The translations under genes and the position numbers were made by a program. Shown piece after piece: positions 8,116 to 15,258 of a stretch of DNA of 64,000 nt. Below the pieces are notes generated by a model. It did no database searches. It worked only from the letters and a program-made list of their open reading frames with translations, and had not been told where the DNA came from. Positions within the stretch are counted from its first letter, which is position 1. Each line of letters starts with the position of its first letter. The DNA is from Roseomonas sp. AR75 (lineage in GTDB: Bacteria > Pseudomonadota > Alphaproteobacteria > Acetobacterales > Acetobacteraceae). Location: the NCBI RefSeq assembly GCF_005222815.1, contig NZ_STGB01000004.1, forward strand, positions 372,001 through 436,000, written 5' to 3'.

Positions 8116-9321
8116 CTAGGGAGAACTTGTCGGCAACCGAAGTTGGATACTGACGGGACAGCGGGGGGATAACTGCATCATCGAAGACCACGGCTCGGCG
8201 TAGGCCATGACCGACATGCTGCCAGATGCGAACCACTCTCGAGCCCTCCCGCCAAGATAAAGGTGATCCTGGAATGGCCTAGGACCTAGTTCCTGGCGCA
8301 TCCAGCAAGGGCTGCCGAACCCTGCGTTGGCGCGCGACAAAGGAACTGTTCCTGCCAGAGCTTGGCTAAGATCATCCCTCCCATCTCTCATGGTGCGATT
8401 GAAATTGCCGAGAATGATAAAAGGTTCACCAGTTCTCTCCCTTTCTCTCACCCATGCTGCAACCTGGCGGAAGTTGGACGCCAACCTCTCACAGGCAGGG
8501 CCAACGTCGCCCTCATCGGCCTCCGAGCACCGAGGTTCGAACTCCACCGACAGAAGCCTCAGTCCCGCGCCCCCCTCGGTCAGCGTGATGTCTGCCGCTT
8601 TTGTAGATGTCGGGGCCGAAGTTGCGGACGCCGGCGGCAACAGAGGGAGATCCGGATTGACGACGAACCCGATGCCGCGCTTGAGGGCGAACCCGGATCT
8701 GGGTCCCTGTCCAGCCGTGAAGTGATACACGTAGCCCGAGCCGAAAACCGGGACTGCCGCGCCGCTCCCATCAACCGACTGGAGCGCGACGACCGTCGCG
8801 TTCAGGCGAGACGCATAGTGTGCGAGACGATCAATATTGGCCTGCGAGCGGAGAACTCCACCGGGGACACCCGCCTGCCGCAGTCCCGCGATGTACCAAG
8901 CCGAGATCTTGATGTCGCTCGCTTGCGAGGTCATTATATTTAAGGATTGCGGGTTTCGCAGAACCAACTGCAGGTTGCTGCGGTACTGCTCAATCACGCC
9001 CCTCGCGCAGACACTTTTGCCGACGAGCGAGGGCAAGGCACCGAATCTTGCTTGGTAGGAGGGCAAATCTCTCCGCCAGATCACTAGCCCAAGCGTCTGG
9101 CGCGGATATGGATTATCCAAGTTCACGTATGTGACTTCATTACGCGCGCTCACCTGCGCCACCCGCCCACACGCAAGGACGCTCTGCCCGAGGTGGAGTG
9201 CGGAGCGATGCGCCTCGATCCGTTCCTCTGCGGCCAGTTCTTGCCCATTTACGGACAGAGCTATGAAGAATGCCAGGCAAACGCCGAGCAGTGATGCGCT
9301 TCTACTGAATAAGTTGTTCAC
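8116..9321 (-). CDS. Exported OB-fold protein with degenerate EEP domain
   Basis: A 401-residue protein, read from GTG 9321 with GAGG upstream. Residues 1-26 look like a signal peptide (LLGVCLAFFIALSVNG). Residues about 44-128 form the OB domain found in secreted nucleases (ACGRVAQV, NLDNPYP, LVIWRR, GVIEQYR). Residues about 134-396 follow the endonuclease/exonuclease/phosphatase pattern, but key residues are changed: Tyr143 replaces the Asn of the WN motif, Ser182 replaces the Glu of LQE, GNFN (305-308) replaces GDFN, and Pro-Arg (386-387) replaces the Asp-His pair of SDHCPV. It is therefore probably not a nuclease but a binding or decoy protein. The start overlaps the end of the upstream partner by 20 bases, so the two are one unit. 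It lies antisense to the tail operon in AT-richer DNA. Confidence 0.7.
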   Translation of the reverse strand: MNNLFSRSASLLGVCLAFFIALSVNGQELAAEERIEAHRSALHLGQSVLACGRVAQVSARNEVTYVNLDNPYPRQTLGLVIWRRDLPSYQARFGALPSLVGKSVCARGVIEQYRSNLQLVLRNPQSLNIMTSQASDIKISAWYIAGLRQAGVPGGVLRSQANIDRLAHYASRLNATVVALQSVDGSGAAVPVFGSGYVYHFTAGQGPRSGFALKRGIGFVVNPDLPLLPPASATSAPTSTKAADITLTEGGAGLRLLSVEFEPRCSEADEGDVGPACERLASNFRQVAAWVRERERTGEPFIILGNFNRTMRDGRDDLSQALAGTVPLSRANAGFGSPCWMRQELGPRPFQDHLYLGGRAREWFASGSMSVMAYAEPWSSMMQLSPRCPVSIQLRLPTSSP

Positions 9322-10330
9322 GGCGGGCAACCTCGATGCGGGGCTTGTTGCGATACGTTCGGATGAGACCTGACACGCACAGATGACGGCCGCGCCAGAT
9401 ATCAAGGCGCCCGACGTCACTCATTTTCTCACGCCAGATTACAATGCTGAACGTCTCTTGGGGATATGGCCGATCAAAATTGATGAATAAACCAGCAGAG
9501 ATTTCTTTGATTTCTGCGACATGCCCGCACACCGCCCTTATTTCACCGATGTGTGTCTTCGCTTGGAACGCCTGGATGGGGTCAAACTGCGATGTACTTA
9601 CGGCTGGCTCGGCAGAAATCGCCGACGCAACTCTGTTCATGCTCGTCAGGGTAGCGCCGCTGACAGCTGACGCCATGTCGGGTGTCAAAACTCGCGTGCC
9701 ACCCTGCCATACAAAGTAGACGACGCTTGCAACGAGGATGAGTGCGAAGCCAAATACGTGTGCAGAGAACGGTAAGCTGACCGAAAGCGGCGGCTTCACA
9801 GACTGAACAGTCAGTGTAGCACTCTGTAAAGGAGCCGTCTCCAAACCAGAACCGGAGCTTTTGGAAGTAGATCCGACAATCTCAATGATTCCTCGGCGAC
9901 TATCGCTAGCACGCTTATGTGCCGCTTGAACCGACATTATCTCTTCTATTTCACGAGCTATAAAATCTGGATCGTTAAGCATCTTTAGGTTAGAGTAACG
10001 CAGTATCGTTCCGAAGCTCCGAACGATCGCATTCTGGCGCTCAAGAAAATCGGACCATTTGTTACGCGCTTCCCCCTTCTCGGCACCATCGAGTTCGACT
10101 GGTAGTGAATACCCCTTATGTTTGTTGACTATCATGAAATCAATGCGCCGATTGATGCCCTTGTCACACACGAAACGGTATTGAGGAATGACGTCACATG
10201 GATCGAGACCCGGAATCTGACGCAATACGGTGTCGACGAACTTTTCCTCGTAGCCGTAGGGGTGCGCAATCTTCCCCTCGTTCAAGCGTTTCCACTCTGA
10301 CCAAGCGTCCGAGCGTCGTCGTCCTTCCAT
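9302..10330 (-). CDS. Membrane-anchored PD-(D/E)XK-like protein with OB domain
   Basis: From ATG 10330 the protein has 342 residues. GTG 10351 is an alternative, but the -10 box at 10367 favours the inner ATG. Residues about 25-130 resemble PD-(D/E)XK nucleases of the DUF559/Vsr kind: Glu28/Glu29 on the first helix, Asp64 in RRIDFMI, and Glu79-Leu-Asp81 in LPVELDG, followed by RSFGTILRYS. A transmembrane helix at about 189-208 (FGFALILVASVVYFVW) follows. A C-terminal OB domain (about 260-342: CGHVAEI, NFDRPYP, VIWRE, SGLIRTYR) matches that of the downstream partner. Topology should leave the nuclease-like part in the cytoplasm and the OB domain in the periplasm. G+C is far below the neighbours. 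Function unknown; a phage-exclusion or DNA-entry defence role is inference. Confidence 0.7.
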   Translation of the reverse strand: MEGRRRSDAWSEWKRLNEGKIAHPYGYEEKFVDTVLRQIPGLDPCDVIPQYRFVCDKGINRRIDFMIVNKHKGYSLPVELDGAEKGEARNKWSDFLERQNAIVRSFGTILRYSNLKMLNDPDFIAREIEEIMSVQAAHKRASDSRRGIIEIVGSTSKSSGSGLETAPLQSATLTVQSVKPPLSVSLPFSAHVFGFALILVASVVYFVWQGGTRVLTPDMASAVSGATLTSMNRVASAISAEPAVSTSQFDPIQAFQAKTHIGEIRAVCGHVAEIKEISAGLFINFDRPYPQETFSIVIWREKMSDVGRLDIWRGRHLCVSGLIRTYRNKPRIEVARREQLIQ

Positions 10331-10366
10331 TCCGAAATTCCAAAATATCACTGGGCGAGAATATGC

Positions 10367-10395
10367 ATCATAGCGCGAAGCGCCGTGTGTGCCAT
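10367..10395 (-). promoter_or_regulatory. Candidate sigma-70 promoter of the antisense cassette
   Basis: On the minus strand, ATGGCA (10390-10395), a 17-base spacer and TATGAT (10367-10372) form a reasonable -35/-10 pair. The predicted start near 10360 gives a leader of about 30 bases to ATG 10330. An own promoter inside the late operon would let a lysogen express the cassette while tail genes are silent. Confidence 0.45.
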
Positions 10396-10503
10396 ACGGA
10401 CAACCGGCACTGTGCGGTGCTCATTTGCGCCGGGCTGAAGCTAGCTAGTGCAGCCTTTCCTCTCGTCTTCTGCGAGAACCGACTTCGGCGCGTGGAGTGA
10501 CGC

Positions 10504-10881
10504 ATGCTCACCCTCGACCTCCCGGCCGAGCCATACTGGCTCGACCTGCCGCGCGGTGTCCGCGTCGAGATCCGGCCCGTGAGCACCGCGGTGATGGCTG
10601 CCGCGCAGGCTGCCGCCGCGCGCCGTCTCGCTGCCATCCGCATCGCCGATCCGGACCTCGACCCCGACATGTCGCGCGGCCTGTCCTTCGCCTTCCTGGT
10701 CAAGGCGCTCGCCCGCCACGCGGTAACCGCCTGGGAGGGCGTCGGCGACGCCGCCGGCAAGCCGCTGCCGCTCACGCCCGAGGCGGTCGAGCGCCTGATG
10801 GATCTCGACGACATCGCCGCCGCCTTCTGGGACCGCGCCACGGCGCCGGTCGCCGCGGTGGCCGCGGAGGGAAACGGCTGA
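10504..10881 (+). CDS. Tail assembly chaperone, short (G-like) form
   Basis: A 125-residue protein upstream of the tape measure gene, where tail assembly chaperones lie. The N-terminal part (LDLPAEPYWLDLPRGVRVEIRP split over residues 3-24) is a beta segment followed by helices; the C-terminal part has LTPEAVERLMDLDDIAAAFWD. The chaperone coats the tape measure protein and recruits tube subunits. Six bases before its stop it carries a canonical -1 slippery heptamer, so a fraction of ribosomes should make a longer form. It stands after the reverse cassette that separates it from the tube gene. Confidence 0.78.
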   Translation: MLTLDLPAEPYWLDLPRGVRVEIRPVSTAVMAAAQAAAARRLAAIRIADPDLDPDMSRGLSFAFLVKALARHAVTAWEGVGDAAGKPLPLTPEAVERLMDLDDIAAAFWDRATAPVAAVAAEGNG

Positions 10882-10916
10882 GGGCCCGCGCCGCCTGGCA
10901 CTTCGGCTGCGGGCCC
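10869..10916 (+). promoter_or_regulatory. Programmed -1 ribosomal frameshift signal
   Basis: GGGAAAC at 10869-10875 is a perfect X XXY YYZ heptamer read in frame as G GGA AAC. Six bases later begins an 8-bp perfect stem: 10882-10889 pairs with 10909-10916, with a 19-base loop. The zero-frame stop is at 10879-10881. Slippage by -1 enters the open frame that runs to 11219. The lambda G/GT site (GGGAAAG) works the same way, and the spacing here is in the range known to stimulate slippage. Confidence 0.85.
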
Positions 10917-11219
10917 GAATACTGCCGCGGCTGCGACGCGCTCGGCCGCGATTGCGGCGAGGCTTGCCCCTACACCGCCCACGCGCCCTGTGCCGTCGAG
11001 GGCGCTGCTGCGTGGAGCGCCGGCACCGCCTGCGTGACGGCAACCAGCATCGGCGCTGATCTCGATCTCGGAGGCGCGCTGGCCGTCGCCCGCGAGTTGG
11101 GAGCCGCCGGCTGGGCCGCCGCCGAACTGCTGACCGCGCTGCGCCTCGGCCTTGCCGAGGGCCTGGCCGCCCGCAACTCCCCCACACCGGACGCCGGAGG
11201 TGTCGCCCATGGCGGATAG
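10875..11219 (+). CDS. Frameshift extension of tail chaperone (GT-like)
   Basis: These 114 codons continue the chaperone after the -1 slip, giving a product of about 238 residues. No ATG or GTG is available at the beginning of this frame (only CTG), which supports frameshifting rather than separate initiation. The extension begins with a Cys-rich stretch: six Cys in CGPEYCRGCDALGRDC and GEACPYTAHAPC, which could bind a metal. A helical part (ALAVARELGAAGWAAAELL) follows. The stop at 11219 overlaps the tape measure start at 11209. In lambda the T extension contacts the tape measure and tube protein. Confidence 0.72.
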   Translation, partial: RLRARAAWHFGCGPEYCRGCDALGRDCGEACPYTAHAPCAVEGAAAWSAGTACVTATSIGADLDLGGALAVARELGAAGWAAAELLTALRLGLAEGLAARNSPTPDAGGVAHGG

Positions 11220-13377
11220 CACCCGCCGCGTCTCGGTCCGCCTGTCGCTGGACGATGCTGCCCGGGTCAAGGCCGGGCTGCGCGAGGTCGGCGAAACCGG
11301 CCAGCGCAGCCTGGAGCGCATCCGCGACGGGGCCTACACGGCGTCCCGCGCGCTGTCGCTGATGGACGTCGCCGCGCGTGGCATCCAGCTCGCCGGCGTT
11401 GCCGTCGCGGCGCGCGCCCTGGTGCAGGCCGGCGACGCGCTGACCCAGAGCCTGTTCCGGCTGCAGACCGCCACCGGCTCGGTCGAGCGCGCGGGCGCCG
11501 TCTACGAGGCGCTCTACCGCAACGCGCTCTCCACCGGCGTCGCGGTCGGCGAGAGTGTCGACGCCTTCCAGCGCTTCTCGATCGCCGCCCGCGAGATCGG
11601 CGCCACCTCCGACCAGGTGGTGCGCCTCGTCGGCGGCCTGCAGCGCGTCGCCATCGTCTCCGGCGCCTCAACGCAGGAGATTTCGTCCGCCACGCTGCAG
11701 CTGGCCCAGGCGCTGGCGTCTGGCGTGCTGCAGGGCGACGAACTGCGCTCCATCCTCGAAGCCATGCCGCTGCTCGCCGAAGGCCTGGCCCGAGAACTCG
11801 GCGTCTCGATCGGCGAGCTGCGCCGGCTCGGCTCCGAGGGCCGGCTCACCGCCGAGCGGGTCTTCCCGGCGCTGCTGCGCGCCACCGAACGGCTCGGCGC
11901 CGAGCTCGACAAGGCGCCGCTGTCCCTCGGCCGCGCCTTCGGCCAGCTCACCGCCGCCACCGAGAATTTTCTCGGCCAGCTGGATCGTGCGGTCGGCCTG
12001 TCGAATGCGCTCGCCCGCGGCCTCTCGGCAGCGGCCCGGGCGATGGACGGCACGCGTCGCGGCGTCGGCCTGCTCGACGAGGGCGAGCGCCTTCTGGACC
12101 TCCAGCGCCAGGCGGCGACGCTCTCTGCCGAGATCGGTCGGCTGGAGGCCGAGGGCGACGGCCGCCCCAGCCTGCGCGCGCCTGTCCGCCGCGGCAGCAT
12201 CCGTCCCGGCCTGGTCGGCACCGCCGAGAGCCAGGCCGGCGTCGATCGCACCCAGCGCCTCGAGGAACTGCGCCAAAGCTACTTCGCCATCCTGGCGGAG
12301 ATCGACACGGCCGAGCGCGGCGCGCTGACCCGCCGCCTGGAGGAGCAGGAGCGCGCGGGCCAGGCCGCCACCGAGGCCCGCCGTCGCCGCGCTACGCAGG
12401 ACGTGCTCGACCTCAGGCGCGACCTCGACGACCGCTTCCGGATCACGCGCGAATACGATGAGCGTGTCCGCCGCGTGCGCGAGGCCGAGGCCGCCGGCGC
12501 AATCGACGCCGCGGAGCGCAGCCGCCTCGGAGCGCTGGCGACGGGCGAGCGCGACGAGGCGCTGCGCCGGCTGGAGGGTACCACCCGCCGCGTCGCCGCC
12601 GCGCAGCGGGACAACCGCGACGCCGAGCGCGAGGTCAACGAGGTACTGCGCGAGCGTGAGCGGCTCATCCAGGACAACGAGACAGCCTATGAGCGCTATG
12701 CGCGCCGCCTGGAACGCCTCGGCGATCTGGTCCAGCGCAGCGAGCGCGTCGGCCGGCCGCTGCCGGAGGAGACGATCGGACGGGAGGCCGAGGCCGCGAT
12801 CGCAGAGCTGGAGCAGGCCGAGGGCCGGCTGCGGCAGGACACCGAGCGGACGGGGGACGCCGCCCGCGAGCTCGGCCTCGCCTTCTCCTCCGCCTTCGAG
12901 GATGCCGTTGTGGAAGGCCGCGGCTTTGGCGAGCTGCTCAAGGGCCTCGAGCGCGACCTGCTGCGCATCGGCACCCGCAAGCTGGTCACCGAGCCGCTGG
13001 CCAACGCCGCGACGGGCCTGCTGAACTCCGCGCTCTCGGGCATCGGCAGCCTGTTCGCGGGCCCGGCGGTCGCCAGCGCGCGGGGGAATGCCTTCGGCCC
13101 GGCCGGCCTGATCCCCTTCGCCACGGGCGGCATCGTCGACCGGCCGACCGTGTTCCCCTTCGCGCGCGGCGTCGGGCTGATGGGAGAGGCCGGGCCGGAG
13201 GCGATCCTGCCGCTCCGGCGTGGCCGCAACGGCCGGCTCGGGGTCGAGGCGACGGCCGCGCCGATCAACGTCGTGTTCAATGTCACGACGCCCGACGCCG
13301 GATCCTTCCGCGCCAGCCAGGGCGCGATCCTGGCCGAGCTGAACCGCGCGCTGCGCCGGAGCCAGCGGAGCATCTGA
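11209..13377 (+). CDS. Tail tape measure protein
   Basis: A 722-residue protein that sets tail length and forms the core around which the tube assembles. The first 270 residues hold the tape-measure domain (YEALYRNALSTGVAVGES, LQLAQALASGVLQGDELRS, MPLLAEGLARELGVS). Residues about 290-560 are long charged coiled coils (EEQERAGQAATEARRRR, REVNEVLRERERLI). The C-terminus carries the typical GLIPFATGGIVDRP and GEAGPEAILPLRRG block. The ATG at 11209 has GGAGG nine bases upstream; longer upstream extension would overlap the chaperone completely. Confidence 0.9.
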   Translation: MADSTRRVSVRLSLDDAARVKAGLREVGETGQRSLERIRDGAYTASRALSLMDVAARGIQLAGVAVAARALVQAGDALTQSLFRLQTATGSVERAGAVYEALYRNALSTGVAVGESVDAFQRFSIAAREIGATSDQVVRLVGGLQRVAIVSGASTQEISSATLQLAQALASGVLQGDELRSILEAMPLLAEGLARELGVSIGELRRLGSEGRLTAERVFPALLRATERLGAELDKAPLSLGRAFGQLTAATENFLGQLDRAVGLSNALARGLSAAARAMDGTRRGVGLLDEGERLLDLQRQAATLSAEIGRLEAEGDGRPSLRAPVRRGSIRPGLVGTAESQAGVDRTQRLEELRQSYFAILAEIDTAERGALTRRLEEQERAGQAATEARRRRATQDVLDLRRDLDDRFRITREYDERVRRVREAEAAGAIDAAERSRLGALATGERDEALRRLEGTTRRVAAAQRDNRDAEREVNEVLRERERLIQDNETAYERYARRLERLGDLVQRSERVGRPLPEETIGREAEAAIAELEQAEGRLRQDTERTGDAARELGLAFSSAFEDAVVEGRGFGELLKGLERDLLRIGTRKLVTEPLANAATGLLNSALSGIGSLFAGPAVASARGNAFGPAGLIPFATGGIVDRPTVFPFARGVGLMGEAGPEAILPLRRGRNGRLGVEATAAPINVVFNVTTPDAGSFRASQGAILAELNRALRRSQRSI

Positions 13378-13997
13378 TGGCCTTCGACGACGTGCGCTTT
13401 CCCGACCGCATCGCGCTGGGTGCGGAGGGTGGCCCAACCTTCGCCACCGTCATCACCACCTCGACCGGCGGCCACGAGCAGCGCCAGGCCAACTGGGCGG
13501 AGGCGCGGCGGCGCTACAACGTCGCGACGGGGCTCAAGGGCCGGGCGGACGTCGAGGCGCTGCTGGCCTTCTATATCGCGCGCCGCGGCCAGCTGCGCGG
13601 CTTCCGGTTCAAAGACTGGTCCGACTACCAGCTGCCGCGGCAGGCGATAGGGGTGACGGATGGCGCGCAGGCCGCGTTCCAGATCACCAAGCTCTACAGC
13701 AGCGGCGGGGAGCAGGTGGTGCGGCGCATCACGCGCCCTGTCGCTGGCACGGTGCGCTGCTGGGTGGGCGGCACCGAGCGCAGTCTCGGCCCAGGCTCGG
13801 CGCAGTTCGCGGTCAACCTCGCCACCGGCGTCATCACCCTCGGCGCCGCGCTTCGCGCGCCGGCGGACCAAGTGGTCGAGGCGAGCTGCGAGTTCGACGT
13901 GCCGGCCCGGTTCGACACGGACGCGCTGTCGCTGACGCTGCGCATCCATGACATCGGCGAGTGGTCCAGCATCCCCGTCGTGGAGCTGCGTGAATGA
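13377..13997 (+). CDS. DUF2460 distal tail protein, GTA gp12-like
   Basis: A 206-residue tail-tip protein. FPDRIALGAEGGPTF, HEQRQANWAEARRRYNV, LLAFYIARRGQLRGFRFKDW and the end of the protein (IHDIGEWSSIPVVELRE) match DUF2460, the distal tail component of gene transfer agents and many alphaproteobacterial siphophages. The ATG overlaps the tape measure stop (TGATGG). It starts the conserved three-gene tip block with the next two genes. Confidence 0.9.
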   Translation: MAFDDVRFPDRIALGAEGGPTFATVITTSTGGHEQRQANWAEARRRYNVATGLKGRADVEALLAFYIARRGQLRGFRFKDWSDYQLPRQAIGVTDGAQAAFQITKLYSSGGEQVVRRITRPVAGTVRCWVGGTERSLGPGSAQFAVNLATGVITLGAALRAPADQVVEASCEFDVPARFDTDALSLTLRIHDIGEWSSIPVVELRE

Positions 13998-14857
13998 AAT
14001 CCGTCTCGACCGGCCTTGCCGCGCATCTCGCTGGCCAGGCCACCACCCTCGCCACCCTCTGGCGCGTCCAGCGCCGCGACGGCGCCGTCTTCACCTTCAC
14101 CGACCACGACCGCGATATCGCCTATGGCGGCGAGACGTACGTGGCCGCGCTCGGCTATCAGCGCGCCGCCATCGCCACCGGCGCCAGCCTGGCGGTCGAC
14201 GAGACGGAGCTGCTCGGCCTGCTGGACAGCGCCGCGCTGGATCCAGCCGAACTCCGCGCCGGGCTGTGGGACCACGCCGAGGTGCGGATCTTCGCGGTCA
14301 ACTACGCGAACCTGGCGGACGGCGAGCTGAAGCTCCGCCGGGGCCGCCTCGGCGAGGTCATCGCCCGCGACGACGGTTCGTTCTCGGCCGAGCTGCGCGG
14401 CCTGGCGCAGCCGCTGCAGGCGGTCATCGGCTCCGTCTACCAGCCCGAATGCCGCGCCGATCTCGGCGACGCCCGCTGCAGGATTGATCTCGCCTTCGGC
14501 GCCGGCTGGACGCAGCAGGCCAGCATCGAGACGGTGACGGAGAGCACGACGCTGGTCCTGGCCGATGACGGCATCGGCGGCTTCGCCGGCAGCCACTTCG
14601 AGGGCGGCGTCGCCATCTGGCAGTCCGGACCGAACGCCGGTGTCGCCCGCGAGGTGCTCGCCTGGGACCAGGCCAGCCGCACGCTGTCGCTCTTCGCGCC
14701 ACCGCCGGTCGCGCCAGCAGTCGGCGACGTGCTGCACCTCCAGCCCGGCTGCGACAAGCGCAAGGCAACCTGCCAGGCGGTATTCGGCAACTACCTGAAC
14801 TTTCGAGGCGAGCCTTTCGTGCCAGGCGTACTGGCCACGGTGGCGACGCCCCCATGA
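13994..14857 (+). CDS. DUF2163 tail-tip hub protein, GTA gp13-like
   Basis: A 287-residue protein of the DUF2163/BR0599 family. Signature parts are VQRRDGAVFTFTDHDRDI (about residues 24-41), YQPECRADLGDARCRIDL (about 149-166) and the Cys-containing end QPGCDKRKATCQAVFGNYLNF. The Cys residues are conserved in the family, whose structural member in gene transfer agents forms the hub and binds iron-sulfur or other ligands. Its start overlaps the preceding stop by four bases (ATGA), and its own stop overlaps the next start the same way. Confidence 0.9.
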   Translation: MKSVSTGLAAHLAGQATTLATLWRVQRRDGAVFTFTDHDRDIAYGGETYVAALGYQRAAIATGASLAVDETELLGLLDSAALDPAELRAGLWDHAEVRIFAVNYANLADGELKLRRGRLGEVIARDDGSFSAELRGLAQPLQAVIGSVYQPECRADLGDARCRIDLAFGAGWTQQASIETVTESTTLVLADDGIGGFAGSHFEGGVAIWQSGPNAGVAREVLAWDQASRTLSLFAPPPVAPAVGDVLHLQPGCDKRKATCQAVFGNYLNFRGEPFVPGVLATVATPP

Positions 14858-15255
14858 CCATCGACGAGGCTGCGCGCGCCTATCTGGGCGTGCCCTGGCG
14901 GCATCTCGGCCGCAGCGCCACCGGCCTCGACTGCATCGGCCTCGTACTGCTTGCTGCACGTGACGCCGGCCGCACGCTGCCGGATCCGGCGCCCTACGCC
15001 CGCGAGCCGCAGGGCACGCGCCTGCTGGACGGGATCCTCGCCCACGCCACGCGGGTTGGAACTGCGGACCCCGGGGACGTGCTGCTGTTCCGCATGGGCC
15101 TCTATGGCGGCCATGTCGGGATCGCCTCGCTCCACCCCGCCTGGCGCGTGCCGGCCTGCATCCACGCCTACGCGCCGCACCGCCGCGTCGTCGAGCAGCC
15201 GATCGAGGGCGAGCTCGCCGCCGCCCTGATCGGCGCCTTTCGCCTGACGGAGTAG
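14854..15255 (+). CDS. NlpC/P60 tail-tip peptidase, GTA gp14-like
   Basis: A 133-residue peptidoglycan peptidase of the NlpC/P60 fold. The catalytic Cys is in GLDCIGLVLLAA (about residue 29), the His in YGGHVGIAS (about residue 87), and a third polar residue lies near CIHAYAPHRR. It probably opens the cell wall locally during DNA injection. The start ATG 14854 overlaps the DUF2163 stop. It is the only wall hydrolase seen in the prophage portion present; a dedicated endolysin is not in the window. Confidence 0.9.
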   Translation: MTIDEAARAYLGVPWRHLGRSATGLDCIGLVLLAARDAGRTLPDPAPYAREPQGTRLLDGILAHATRVGTADPGDVLLFRMGLYGGHVGIASLHPAWRVPACIHAYAPHRRVVEQPIEGELAAALIGAFRLTE

Positions 15256-15258
15256 CGC

